This document shows positions 50,577 through 59,530 of a stretch of DNA of 64,000 nucleotides, piece after piece; the stretch's first letter is position 1; each line of letters opens with the position of its first letter. The notes beneath the pieces are model-generated. The model ran no database searches. It was not told where the DNA came from and was given only the letters and a program-made list of their open reading frames with translations. This DNA comes from Clostridium sp. GTDB lineage: Bacteria; Bacillota; Clostridia; Clostridiales; Clostridiaceae. The DNA lies in NCBI GenBank assembly GCA_031292145.1, contig JARLHR010000084.1:1-64000 (forward strand). Direction: 5' to 3'. Made by a program: the position numbers and the translations under genes.

Positions 50577-51491
50577 TTATGCGTTAGGTAAGATATCTAT
50601 AAGTTCTCTTATTGGGTCCAGTTCATTATCTTTTTTCATATAATCAAGAAATAGCTCATTTAGCTCTATACTTTTTTTTATATCTTCTAATGCGTTTAAA
50701 TTCTCTTTTATATTTACATAGAAACAGCCTCTATTATAATATAAAAATCCTTCATCATCATTTTCTTTTATTCCTTGCGTAATTATTTCAATAGCTTTTT
50801 CAAATTTTCCTTCTTCTCTATATATAACAGCTAAGTTTAGGAAACTATATGGATAATTAGGGTTTTGTTTAATTGATTTATTGTAATAATCCTTACTTTC
50901 CTCTATTTTGCCTAATTTGTTTAGAATTACAGCTTTATTAAAAAGTATTTTGTAATGATTATCGTCTACTTCTAATGCCTTATTTATATAATCTAATGCT
51001 TCATGATTTCTATCAATTTCCTCTAAAATGCATGCTACATTAGCATATGCCCATAAATCATTGGGATTTATGCTGATAGCTCTTTTGTAATTTATTATAG
51101 CTTCACCCTTTTGGCCAAATTCATCATATATATTAGCCAAGAAAAAATATGCCTTATCATAATTAGGATTTTTTTCTATAGCTTTTTCATAATATTGTTT
51201 AGCTTTTTCTAATTCCTCATTTTCATCATATATTATAGCTAATCCATAGTATGCTCTTGCTTCATCTTCATCTAACTTAAGTATCTCAAAATACTTAGTT
51301 TCAGCTTCACCTGCAAGTCCAATTTCATCATATAATAATGCCATATCCATAAGAAGCTCTATATCATGCTTTCCCATATCTAGTGCATACGCTTTCTTAT
51401 AAAAACTCATAGCTTTTAATAAATTATTTTCAGTTCTTAAGTTTCTTGCCATATTTAAATAGTTATTGTATAAATAATTCTTGTTTTCCAT
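50577..51491 (-). CDS. Tetratricopeptide-repeat protein
   Basis: A 304-residue soluble protein made of about eight TPR units from residue 10 to the end, for example AYYGLAIIYDENEELEKAKQ, AYFFLANIYDEFGQKGEAII and SFLNLAVIYREEGKFEKAIE, each with the W/L-G-Y-A-P spacing. No signal peptide, catalytic domain or membrane helix is seen. TPR proteins hold protein complexes together; the partner is unknown. Confidence 0.88.
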   Translation of the reverse strand: MENKNYLYNNYLNMARNLRTENNLLKAMSFYKKAYALDMGKHDIELLMDMALLYDEIGLAGEAETKYFEILKLDEDEARAYYGLAIIYDENEELEKAKQYYEKAIEKNPNYDKAYFFLANIYDEFGQKGEAIINYKRAISINPNDLWAYANVACILEEIDRNHEALDYINKALEVDDNHYKILFNKAVILNKLGKIEESKDYYNKSIKQNPNYPYSFLNLAVIYREEGKFEKAIEIITQGIKENDDEGFLYYNRGCFYVNIKENLNALEDIKKSIELNELFLDYMKKDNELDPIRELIDILPNA

Positions 51492-51540
51492 CTTATCTTT
51501 TCATCCATTCATCTTGTTTATCTAGTTAATGATATTAGAC

Positions 51541-51618
51541 CATATTCAAAAAATAATCACCCAAAATGTAGGAAACACATGTTCATTATTTTTTTGATTA
51601 TTTCTAATATGTCTTATG
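51541..51618. repeat. Degenerate MITE-like hairpin
   Basis: ATATTCAAAAAATAATCACC and the inverted ATTATTTTTTTGATTATTTC with ATATGTCTTA recall the ends of the elements at 22061 and 56120. It directly follows the Uma2 stop codon at 51619. Confidence 0.5.
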
Positions 51619-52170
51619 TTATTCAAATATATCTTTTAGCTGTATTTTCAATTCTGGAAATACTGAACTAGTATAAATATCATTACTATTCAATACTTTA
51701 GGAGCTCTATATGCTCCTTCTATCAATGAATATTGTGTAATCATTCCATTTTGTTCAACTATATTATACTCGAGAACTCCAAATCTTTGATATATATTAG
51801 CCTTTATAAAGTAGTCATGTTCTGAATATTCTGGTGATACAACTTCAAATATTATTTTAGGTACTGATGTAAAGCTCTCGCCTTTCTTACCAGCATCCTC
51901 GCACATTACAAATACATCTGGCAAAAACTTATATATTTCACTTTCATTCTTAAATATAACTTCAATTTGTTCAGAATATGGAGTACATTTACTACCTTTA
52001 AAAAAATTATATAACATTGCTGATAATCCCATAACTATTCTATTATGAGACATTGATGTTCTTGAACTAAACAATATTTGCCCATTATAGTATTCAGCTT
52101 TGCCTTCATAATTTGCTTGTATTTTATCAAATTCGTCTAAAGATATAAATATATTATTTTGTACATGCAT
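51619..52170 (-). CDS. Uma2 family PD-(D/E)XK endonuclease
   Basis: A 183-residue paralogue of the protein at 2827. FISLDEFDKIQANYEGKAEY, YNGQILFSSRTSMSHNRIVM, KFLPDVFVMCEDAGKKGESF, PKIIFEVVSPEYSEHDYFIK and FGVLEYNIVEQNGM follow the family in order, with the catalytic D...E.V pattern. The ATG at 52170 is chosen because AGGAG lies eight bases upstream. It is served by a promoter fused to the terminator of the HepT-MntA pair (52219-52280). It lacks the TAGCAAG tail of the 2827 gene. Confidence 0.85.
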   Translation of the reverse strand: MHVQNNIFISLDEFDKIQANYEGKAEYYNGQILFSSRTSMSHNRIVMGLSAMLYNFFKGSKCTPYSEQIEVIFKNESEIYKFLPDVFVMCEDAGKKGESFTSVPKIIFEVVSPEYSEHDYFIKANIYQRFGVLEYNIVEQNGMITQYSLIEGAYRAPKVLNSNDIYTSSVFPELKIQLKDIFE

Positions 52171-52218
52171 TAAAATCAACTCCTATTCAAATACAATTCT
52201 TTGCATAAGCTACTTAAT

Positions 52219-52280
52219 ATTATATCCTATAAATCATTTACTTAAAATAAAAAACTCCACTAAATTAGGTTAGTGAAGAT
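52219..52280 (-). promoter_or_regulatory. Terminator of hepT fused to the promoter of the Uma2 gene
   Basis: Stem CTTCACTAA/TTTAGTGGAG with TTTTTTATTTT (52248-52280) ends hepT; TTTTAA (52242-52247), 17 bases and TATAAT (52219-52224) follow at once and lead to the Uma2 gene. Confidence 0.72.
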
Positions 52281-52315
52281 TTTTATGATCTCTTATTTTA
52301 TTGCCAATATTAAAC

Positions 52316-52774
52316 TTATTTTTTATCTCTATGTTTTAATATAACATCTTCTTTGCTTTCCTCTAAAAATAATTCAAAATATGCCAATTTCTCTAAGCAA
52401 AATTTTTCTATTTCTTCTTCGCTAGTTTCTCTGACATAATAATCATGCGTGTACCTATTTCTAAGTTTTACTACCATCGCTAAATATTTTTTCAATGTCT
52501 CATCAAAAAATCCCATATCATAAGCTTCTTCTATAAGCTTTAATCCAGAAACTGAACTATTTATTTTTCCATCCATTATAATTATATAACTCTCGCACAT
52601 GTCTATTATATATTCTGAAAAATCCTGAAAATAAGCAATCATAGCTCTTTTAATTATTTTATTATTAGTTTTTTTATACTCTTTTATAGCCTCTTTTAAA
52701 TTTTCCAAATCACCATAAGCTGCTTTATATTTTTCCATAAACTTTTCTTTTTTATATTTATAATAAGGTTTCAT
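52316..52774 (-). CDS. hepT: HepT-like HEPN RNase toxin
   Basis: About 152 helical residues of the DUF86/HEPN family. KLRNRYTHDYYVRE holds the R-x4-6-H ribonuclease motif followed by the tyrosine (RNRYTHDYY) that the MNT partner adenylylates in known HepT-MntA pairs. The ATG at 52774 has GGAGG eight bases upstream and overlaps mntA by 17 bases. HepT cuts RNA when free; here the antitoxin gene comes first, the usual order for this type VII pair. Confidence 0.85.
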   Translation of the reverse strand: MKPYYKYKKEKFMEKYKAAYGDLENLKEAIKEYKKTNNKIIKRAMIAYFQDFSEYIIDMCESYIIIMDGKINSSVSGLKLIEEAYDMGFFDETLKKYLAMVVKLRNRYTHDYYVRETSEEEIEKFCLEKLAYFELFLEESKEDVILKHRDKK

Positions 52775-53198
52775 CTGTAATTCCTCCAAAATAACTATAT
52801 TGCTCATCTATTTTTAACATTTTTTCAAAATTTAAATTGTTTCTTGCATATTTAATAACATAATGTCGAAAGTCATACCACAATTCTTCTTCAATTATAT
52901 ATCTTTTATTACTATCTACTGCAATCCTTGCATATCTGCTTGGAAAATCCTTGAATAATATAAATGTTAAATGTATTTTATTATAGTTATAATATTGTTT
53001 TGATAATTCTAAAATTTCATCTTCAATCTCCAAGGTGTCCATAAATGAAACTTTTGGTTTAACTACAACTGCCAAATCTATGTCACTTCTACCTTCATTC
53101 CAATATTCAGTTTCATAGCTTCCAAACTCAGAAATACAAATAATGTAGCCAATTTTCTTTATTTTCTTTAAAAACTCTGCTTCTCCCAAAATTTTCAC
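52758..53198 (-). CDS. mntA: MntA-like nucleotidyltransferase antitoxin
   Basis: A 146-residue minimal nucleotidyltransferase. SEFGSYETEYWNEGRSDIDL carries the GS-x10-12-D-x-D motif that binds ATP and metal; VKPKVSFMDTLEIEDEILEL and IHLTFILFKDFPSRYARIAV follow. In the known system MntA adds AMP residues to the HepT tyrosine and so disarms it. First gene of the pair; a similar but broken gene lies at 28877. Confidence 0.85.
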   Translation of the reverse strand: MKILGEAEFLKKIKKIGYIICISEFGSYETEYWNEGRSDIDLAVVVKPKVSFMDTLEIEDEILELSKQYYNYNKIHLTFILFKDFPSRYARIAVDSNKRYIIEEELWYDFRHYVIKYARNNLNFEKMLKIDEQYSYFGGITDETLL

Positions 53199-53324
53199 CC
53201 CTTTAATATAGCATATATCAATTATATTCTACCCAAAACAAATATACCCTTATTATAATTTCATTATAGTTATAATTATATCATTATTTCCAATATTTAT
53301 ATTAGCTATATTTTATAATATTAC

Positions 53325-55634
53325 CTATCCTATAAATACATCTATAACATTCTCTGTTGTATAATGGCCATAGTACCAGCTATTAGTATACGATTCAGAA
53401 TTAAAGTTTAACGAATCAGCAAGCTTAGTTTCCATTCCATCCTTTATCTTCCACAAACTATATGAATCTCCATCTTTTCTTGCAAATAATATTTCATTAT
53501 TTAATAAATATTTTGGCATAAAGTCAAAGGATTTACCGTTTGTAATTTGAGTCACTTCTTTTGTATCAGCATTTACTTGGTAAATATAGTGTGGCTGATT
53601 ATTCCATTTTTCAAGACCTTGTGATATATCATCTTTTATACTATTAGTTCCAGAATACACTATATTTTTTCCATCACTGGAATAATACGGCATCATTGAT
53701 ACTTGATTTTCTGGAATTAAACTTGTGAAAGTATTGCTTTCAACATTAAAAATTCCCAATGTTTTATTAGAATACATATCTCTATATTCACCATTGTTAA
53801 CTGCAACAAGATTACTATTTACAGGATTTTGCGAAATATTATCTTTATAAGCTAATGCTATCATATTATCATTTTCTATAAATCTATTGTTTAAAATATC
53901 ATATACTGCAAATTCTGTCATATCAGAAGATGTTGAGCCCGAATTAGGTTTGTTCCATATATACAAGTACCTATCATCATTTGAAATTTTTGAAACATTA
54001 GGTGTTGATCCAAGTGATTCAAGCAATTCAGAAAACTTAGCATTTTCTCCAATATCTTTCCCATTACCTTCTTTACTTTCCAATAGAACCTTTTCTTCTT
54101 TACTGTATAAATCATAACTGACTACACCAATTGATTTGCCATACTGCATATTGTCTTTAGTATATTCCAAGCTTTTATTTGCATATATTTTATTTTTACT
54201 ATCGCAATGAATGTTATCATAGTCATATTCATTATTTATAAGACTTGTGGAATTTTTAGAGTTTGTATTATACATTGACATACCTGCATTTTTTGCAGAG
54301 TAAATCAAGTTTCCTGAATTATTCCAGTCATATGACTCCACATTTTTTGACACTTCTGTTATTTCATCAGTCTTAATATTGCATATATATAAATTATCTT
54401 CTTTAGTATAAGCAACATACAAACCATCTTTAGATATTATAGGTAATTTAATTTTATCACTTTTATCTAGGAGTATTGGATTATTATCCTTTAATTCTGA
54501 TATATACAATCCATCATTTGATACAAATACAGCAAATTCTGTTGTTTGGTTATTTTTTAATTGACTATTATTTTCGGCAAATACAGCATTTGCAGCAAAT
54601 AAACTTGTAGATGTAAACATCATAGCTACCACAAATGAAATTCCAATAATTAATTTACGTGATTTTTTAAAAAATACTATCTTTTTCAATCTTGTTTCAA
54701 GCTCCTTTCTACTTTTACAAACTGATGCTCCTAAGGCTAATGATTTATTTTGTGAATATTCTATTTGCTCTAATATAATTTCTCCATAATATTTTCTTTT
54801 TGATTTATCCATGTTCTTTATAAGCTGTTCATCTAATGATAATTCGCAAATTATATTTATCTTATTTCTAAGAATATATACAACAGGGTTAAACCAGTTG
54901 ATTACATTTGCAATAAGTGCTGTTATTTTTATCCATAAATCTTTACGTTTATAGTGAATTAATTCATGAATAAATATTATTTCAAGTTTGTCCAAATCTT
55001 GATTCATCTTAGGAATTGTAATTACAGGAGCAAATATGCCTGTAATCATTGGACTTTTTATATGTAAACATTCTTTCAAAACTATTTTTCCATTTATATT
55101 TAATTTTCTCTTGCACTTTTCTAAAGTATTGATTATAGATTCATCATCAATTATATTACTTATACTTTTAAGTTTCTTATGAAAATATATATAAGCATAT
55201 GCTTCTTTGCCTATAAATATTATTACACCGAGCATCCAAACATAAAGTAATATTTCTTTATTAAATATCTGAAGCATTTCTTTTGATTTTCCCAAATCAA
55301 CTTGCTCTTCACTTGTAGATTTTAATTCACTGCCATTATTATTGGTAATTTGTTTACTAGTTATTTCATTATTATCTTGTGATAAATTCTGCTTACTTAG
55401 GTGCAATATCTTACTTGTATTTTGTGCAGGCAAATAATTCTTATAAATTGTTACTGATGGTAACTTAACGAAACTTCCTATTGGTACAATAAAAACTAAA
55501 AGTGTTATAACTAACATATAATAATTCCAAGTTGCACTAAAGGTTTTCTTTATAAACGGATTAAATACACAAAGAAATAAAAACAGAACACTTCCTGCTA
55601 GTGATATTTGCAAAATTGAATTTAGAATCACCAT
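53325..55634 (-). CDS. BlaR1/MecR1-type M56 metalloprotease with beta-propeller sensor
   Basis: A 769-residue membrane protein. Residues 1-340 are the M56 domain: helices near 1-25, 36-60, 125-150 and 315-340, with LEIIFIHELIHYKRKDLWIK (the zinc HEXXH motif, near 220) and LSLDEQLIKN downstream. The usual C-terminal penicillin-binding domain is absent. Instead residues 360-769 form repeats like ISKDGLYVAYTKEDNLYICN, YDWNNSGNLIYSAKN and YYSSDGKNIVYSGTN, typical of a TolB/WD40-like propeller outside the cell. It should cut or inactivate the BlaI-type repressor encoded two bases upstream when its ligand is sensed; the signal is unlikely to be a beta-lactam bound covalently. Confidence 0.85.
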   Translation of the reverse strand: MVILNSILQISLAGSVLFLFLCVFNPFIKKTFSATWNYYMLVITLLVFIVPIGSFVKLPSVTIYKNYLPAQNTSKILHLSKQNLSQDNNEITSKQITNNNGSELKSTSEEQVDLGKSKEMLQIFNKEILLYVWMLGVIIFIGKEAYAYIYFHKKLKSISNIIDDESIINTLEKCKRKLNINGKIVLKECLHIKSPMITGIFAPVITIPKMNQDLDKLEIIFIHELIHYKRKDLWIKITALIANVINWFNPVVYILRNKINIICELSLDEQLIKNMDKSKRKYYGEIILEQIEYSQNKSLALGASVCKSRKELETRLKKIVFFKKSRKLIIGISFVVAMMFTSTSLFAANAVFAENNSQLKNNQTTEFAVFVSNDGLYISELKDNNPILLDKSDKIKLPIISKDGLYVAYTKEDNLYICNIKTDEITEVSKNVESYDWNNSGNLIYSAKNAGMSMYNTNSKNSTSLINNEYDYDNIHCDSKNKIYANKSLEYTKDNMQYGKSIGVVSYDLYSKEEKVLLESKEGNGKDIGENAKFSELLESLGSTPNVSKISNDDRYLYIWNKPNSGSTSSDMTEFAVYDILNNRFIENDNMIALAYKDNISQNPVNSNLVAVNNGEYRDMYSNKTLGIFNVESNTFTSLIPENQVSMMPYYSSDGKNIVYSGTNSIKDDISQGLEKWNNQPHYIYQVNADTKEVTQITNGKSFDFMPKYLLNNEILFARKDGDSYSLWKIKDGMETKLADSLNFNSESYTNSWYYGHYTTENVIDVFIG

Positions 55635-55636
55635 TC

Positions 55637-56005
55637 CTACACCTCTTTAAGCCAGTCTTTTAAATCTGATATATCCTTACTACTTATTTTCTTATTGTTG
55701 AATAATGTTGCCATAAAATTTTTAACAGAACCATTATGCATATCTTCCAAAAAGTTATCTGCTTGAATTGCCTTATATTCATCTTCAGTAATTTTGGCAG
55801 AATAGTGATTTAACTTTCCTACTTTAGTCATATCCAAAATTCCTTTTTCAACAAGTCTTGATATAAGAGTCATTACCGTTGTAGTTTTCCATGAATTTTC
55901 TTTCGGCAGTTCTTCTAAAATCTCTGCTGTTGTAACCTTCTCATTTTTCTTCCAAATAATTTTCATTATTTCCATTTCTGCTTCCGAAATCTTTCCTAAT
56001 TTCAT
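55637..56005 (-). CDS. BlaI/MecI-family transcriptional repressor
   Basis: A 122-residue winged-helix repressor. KISEAEMEIMKIIWKKNEKV, TTAEILEELPKENSWKTTTV and MTLISRLVEKGILDMTKVGK give the DNA-binding part; the C-terminal helices serve in dimer formation. Two bases part it from the sensor-protease gene. It likely binds the inverted repeat at 56027-56072 and controls its own operon. Confidence 0.92.
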   Translation of the reverse strand: MKLGKISEAEMEIMKIIWKKNEKVTTAEILEELPKENSWKTTTVMTLISRLVEKGILDMTKVGKLNHYSAKITEDEYKAIQADNFLEDMHNGSVKNFMATLFNNKKISSKDISDLKDWLKEV

Positions 56006-56026
56006 TTCTATCGTCTCCCTAATTTA

Positions 56027-56082
56027 ATTCTACAAGGTGTAGTTTATATTTTCATACTACGCCTTGTAGAATTTATTGTCAA
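56027..56082 (-). promoter_or_regulatory. Promoter and BlaI-type operator of the sensor-repressor operon
   Basis: TTGACA (56077-56082), 17 bases, TAGTAT (56054-56059). A 17-bp inverted repeat with one mismatch, ACTACGCCTTGTAGAAT (56056-56072) and ATTCTACAAGGTGTAGT (56027-56043), covers the spacer, the -10 box and the start site. Each arm is itself a CTACA..TGTAG-type dyad as in bla/mec operators. Confidence 0.85.
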
Positions 56083-56119
56083 TATATTCTTTGGATACTT
56101 TTAACACTTTTTCGAGATA

Positions 56120-56282
56120 TTAAAAACAAAAAAGAAAATAACAAGTCAAAGATGCGATGTATGTTTTGCGTCAGACAAGAAAGTATATTTTCCTTATAGC
56201 AGGACTATTATGGAAATATACTGACGAAGTATGATACAAAATAGACTAGCATAGTGACTTGTTATTTTTTGAATGTGCCTCA
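56120..56282. repeat. MITE-like hairpin element, copy B
   Basis: ATAACAAGTC and GACTTGTTAT form the inner ends, TGAATGTGCCT the outer right end. The core has CGTCAG/CTGACG and AGTATATTTTCC/GGAAATATACT stems. CAGACAAGAAAGTA, TAGCAGGACTATTATGG and CTGACGAAG match the same places in copy A at 22061. Confidence 0.75.
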
Positions 56283-56322
56283 TAGAGTTCTTAAACCCAA
56301 TATTTATAATTCCGTATAGTAG

Positions 56323-57516
56323 CTATCTAGTATCAGTCTCGGAATTTTGCCTTTCTTGAAGTAATTTTGCTGCAATAGCGGATACAATTGGTACTGTCAG
56401 AATAACTGCCAAACTACCACAAACAGCGTTAAGAATGTCAATTGCAACTCCATTAGAATTAAACACTTGCTTGAACTGTACTTGATAAGAATACATGAGA
56501 ATAAAAGAGAAAACAGACTCACCCAAAAACGCCAAAATAAGCGTATTGCTCATAGTCCCCATCATATCCCGACCAATATTCATTCCTGAACGAAATAGTT
56601 CATTAAAAGAAGCATTCTGCTTTTGCTTCTTGATCTCATTGATTGAAGTAGCAATTGAAATGGCTATATCCATTACTGCTCCCAGTGAGGCAATAATAAT
56701 TCCTGGAAATAGAAGATCTTTCACTTGCAGCTTGCTTTGGCCAGCAATGTTAAGAAGTGCATCTGTATCCGAAGATGTATATCCAGATATTCCTAGAATT
56801 TTACTGAAAATAAGCATAATAATAACTGATACAATCACACCTGCCACTGTTCCTAACACGGCAGACATAGTTTTTCTATCAAAGCCTCCCACTAGAAATA
56901 GTGTTACACAAGAGGTTATAACAACAAGTAAAATGGTTGCAGCAACAGTCGATATACCATGAAAAAGCAATGGCACAAAAATGAATAACACTGTTGTGAG
57001 AGTAAATATAATCCCTATTACTGAGTGAAAACCACGCCAACCTCCCACTAAGCAGATTGCTCCAATAAATAGACCTATAAGTACAAGTAAGGGAATAACA
57101 CGATAAGGTGCAAACATATAAATATTTATGTTTGATTTATCACCAGTTGACGTATTAATAGACACCACAATATCTTGACCATTATGAAGAACAAAATTAG
57201 TATCATAATTAAGAGCATTATTAACTTGAAAATTCTGTCCTTTATATTGACCACTTTCTATAAGTACATTAACTATTTGTCTACCTATATATAATCCTGA
57301 GAAACCTGAAGGATTTATTACTTGCTCATCAATTGAGATAACCTTACCTTTTTCGTAATGCATTTCTCCGCCAGCTCCTGAACTATATGGATTATAAATT
57401 GGCGTGTGAGAACTAAAAATAACAGCTATTACGATATAAGCAAATAAAACGGCAATAGGAATAATAATTTTACTACATACTTTAACGGATGAAATCCAAT
57501 CTAATTTTACCTTCAT
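56323..57516 (-). CDS. YibE/F family multi-spanning membrane protein
   Basis: A 397-residue protein. One N-terminal helix (KIIIPIAVLFAYIVIAVIFS), an outer domain of about 100 residues (KGKVISIDEQVINPSGFSGL, KGQNFQVNNALNYDTNFVLH), then six or seven helices with RVIPLLVLIGLFIGAICLVG, GGWRGFHSVIGIIFTLTTVL, IIASLGAVMDIAISIATSIN and MNIGRDMMGTMSNTLILAFL, the conserved YibE/F motifs. The family has no proven function. No operon partner; a MITE-like element lies downstream. Confidence 0.88.
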   Translation of the reverse strand: MKVKLDWISSVKVCSKIIIPIAVLFAYIVIAVIFSSHTPIYNPYSSGAGGEMHYEKGKVISIDEQVINPSGFSGLYIGRQIVNVLIESGQYKGQNFQVNNALNYDTNFVLHNGQDIVVSINTSTGDKSNINIYMFAPYRVIPLLVLIGLFIGAICLVGGWRGFHSVIGIIFTLTTVLFIFVPLLFHGISTVAATILLVVITSCVTLFLVGGFDRKTMSAVLGTVAGVIVSVIIMLIFSKILGISGYTSSDTDALLNIAGQSKLQVKDLLFPGIIIASLGAVMDIAISIATSINEIKKQKQNASFNELFRSGMNIGRDMMGTMSNTLILAFLGESVFSFILMYSYQVQFKQVFNSNGVAIDILNAVCGSLAVILTVPIVSAIAAKLLQERQNSETDTR

Positions 57517-57569
57517 GTCATGTCTCCTGTTTCTACACTACCATTATGCAATAGCAGATAATTTTTTAT

Positions 57570-57602
57570 AACAAACAGTCCATCCAATATGAACTGTTTG
57601 TT
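57570..57602 (-). terminator. Terminator of the metallophosphoesterase gene
   Basis: Stem AACAAACAGT/ACTGTTTGTT (57570-57579 with 57593-57602) with a 13-base loop, followed in the minus direction by ATAAAAAATTATC. The T-rich tail is weak. Confidence 0.65.
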
Positions 57603-57630
57603 ATTTACTAAAATATATATTTATCTTTCA

Positions 57631-59292
57631 TTAGTTCTTTGTAATTGTATAACTATCAATTAGAGTTTGATTAGCAATTGTATAATCACCTGCTGCATAA
57701 GTTTTTATTGTAAATGTATCGTTAGTAAAACTTACGTAGGAATAAGATGGAACATACCCCTGCCAGCCAACAACACTGAATGAATGATCAGTAGCCCCGC
57801 CAATGGTATCATTGCTTCCACTATTTAAATCATAGAATTTACTTCCAGTACCAGAGTCAAGAGTAAAGTAAACTGTTCCTTTAGGATTAGTTACACTGTT
57901 TGGATATTCTTTTGTTGCATAAGTAGCATTTGGATTTGTAGTACCTGGAGCAGAAGCGTTACTACTATTTTTCAAAGTTTCAGGAGTTCCAGTACTAGGA
58001 TCAACAACATTTCCATTTAGCATTTGTGCAGTACGAGTATAGTAGTGATCATGTCCTTGTAATACAACATCTATATTATATTTATCCATCATCTTTGTCC
58101 AAGTATTACGTATTGTTAAAACTGGATCATCAATCTCATTTTTAGTATTGTGATTAGCTTCGCTGTATGCAGATTGATGCCATGTCGCCACTTTCCACTT
58201 TACATTAGGGTTAGCTTTAATAGCTTCAGCTATAAATTGATCATGATCGGCAGTACCATAGTTATTTGCATTTAATACCAAGAATAACACCGGACCAGCA
58301 GTAAACCAATAGTCTCCATCATTTCCATACTGTGTAGCACCTAGTGCGCTTATGTTTGGTTGATTGTAGTGATAGCCATAATATTCACCCATTTGGTGAT
58401 CATGATTACCAGAGAACTCAGCTAAAGGTATATTTTGCATATAATTCACTGAAGAGTCAGGATTAAAAAAGTCTCTATACTGATACCATTGTCCATCAGA
58501 TGAATTTGAAGGCTGAATCAAGTAATTGTAGTCATTAACTTGATCTCCCATTGTAAAGAGGAAGTTTAAATCTTTATTTTGACTCACTAACTTAAGCATA
58601 TTTTGCCAAGCGGTTTTATCATCATTTAAATCCTTATGACCACCTGTAGCATTAGATTTAGCAGTACCCTTCGAATTATCAAAGGCACCAATTTGCGGAT
58701 CACCAAACGCAGCAAAACTTACTTTATCTGTAGATAGTGTCGTAATTGTATAAACCGGACTCCAATTACCTTGTTCATCACTTACAGAGTAAGAATATTG
58801 AGTATTAGGAGTTAATCCTTTTATTGTTGCTTTGTTTGAATATTCTCCAGTCGGAGTACCTAAGGTACTTTTTCCGTTATAAACATTATCCCCATCACTT
58901 TCAGGATTAGCCTTACCTTTAATGTCACCAAGAACTGTAGTAACTTGATTAATAGATTGTGTGACTTTTACAACCGTCTGTTCTGCATCTTGAATATTTG
59001 CAGATGATGGAAATTGAGTACCATTCATATCAGATGTACGTGAAATTTTTATTTGTGTCTTTCCAGGCGCTTGAGTAAACCAAGCAAAATCAAGTTCTTT
59101 TGGATCTGTACCAACATTTGCATTAATGTTGTAGGCTCCTGTTACCTTAGGCAATGAGAACCCTTCAGTGCTAGTAGATGCGCTTGTCACTTCTGCGTTA
59201 ACATCTTTTATAAATGGTAAACAGATAGAAGCAGCAACAACTGTAGCTACAGCAACCGGAATAATAAACTTAATTTTCTTATTAATTTTCAT
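57631..59292 (-). CDS. Secreted purple-acid-phosphatase-like metallophosphoesterase
   Basis: A 553-residue exported enzyme. Signal peptide 1-33 (KKIKFIIPVAVATVVAASIC...VNA). A fibronectin-III-like N-domain (about 45-185: TKIQISRTSDMNGTQ, ATIKGLTPNTQYSYSVSDEQ) is followed by the catalytic domain with all metal motifs in order: AAFGDPQIGAF, LFTMGDQVNDY, EFSGNHDHQMG, KVATWHQSAY and VVLQGHDHYYTRT. It would release phosphate from organic esters outside the cell. It stands alone between two terminators. Confidence 0.92.
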   Translation of the reverse strand: MKINKKIKFIIPVAVATVVAASICLPFIKDVNAEVTSASTSTEGFSLPKVTGAYNINANVGTDPKELDFAWFTQAPGKTQIKISRTSDMNGTQFPSSANIQDAEQTVVKVTQSINQVTTVLGDIKGKANPESDGDNVYNGKSTLGTPTGEYSNKATIKGLTPNTQYSYSVSDEQGNWSPVYTITTLSTDKVSFAAFGDPQIGAFDNSKGTAKSNATGGHKDLNDDKTAWQNMLKLVSQNKDLNFLFTMGDQVNDYNYLIQPSNSSDGQWYQYRDFFNPDSSVNYMQNIPLAEFSGNHDHQMGEYYGYHYNQPNISALGATQYGNDGDYWFTAGPVLFLVLNANNYGTADHDQFIAEAIKANPNVKWKVATWHQSAYSEANHNTKNEIDDPVLTIRNTWTKMMDKYNIDVVLQGHDHYYTRTAQMLNGNVVDPSTGTPETLKNSSNASAPGTTNPNATYATKEYPNSVTNPKGTVYFTLDSGTGSKFYDLNSGSNDTIGGATDHSFSVVGWQGYVPSYSYVSFTNDTFTIKTYAAGDYTIANQTLIDSYTITKN

Positions 59293-59464
59293 ACAGCATT
59301 ATCACCTCAATAAATAATTAATTAATTTCCATATAAATAAGTTTACTACTTATAATTTAAATAGCAGTTAACTTATAGTTAATTTTACTTTAAGTTTTAT
59401 AATTTTCTTAAAATGGTGTAATTTTACTTATAGCACATAAGGCATATGAAAAATAAGAATAAAA

Positions 59465-59518
59465 AATAAGCCTTGAGTATTATTCATTAGAACTAATTAT
59501 AATACTCAAATGCTTATT
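59465..59518 (-). terminator. Terminator after purD
   Basis: Stem AATAAGCATTTGAGTATTAT / ATAATACTCAAGGCTTATT around a 15-base loop, followed in the minus direction by TTTTTATTC. It starts about 12 bases after the purD stop codon and ends the pur operon. Confidence 0.82.
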
Positions 59519-59530
59519 TCATACTTTCTA

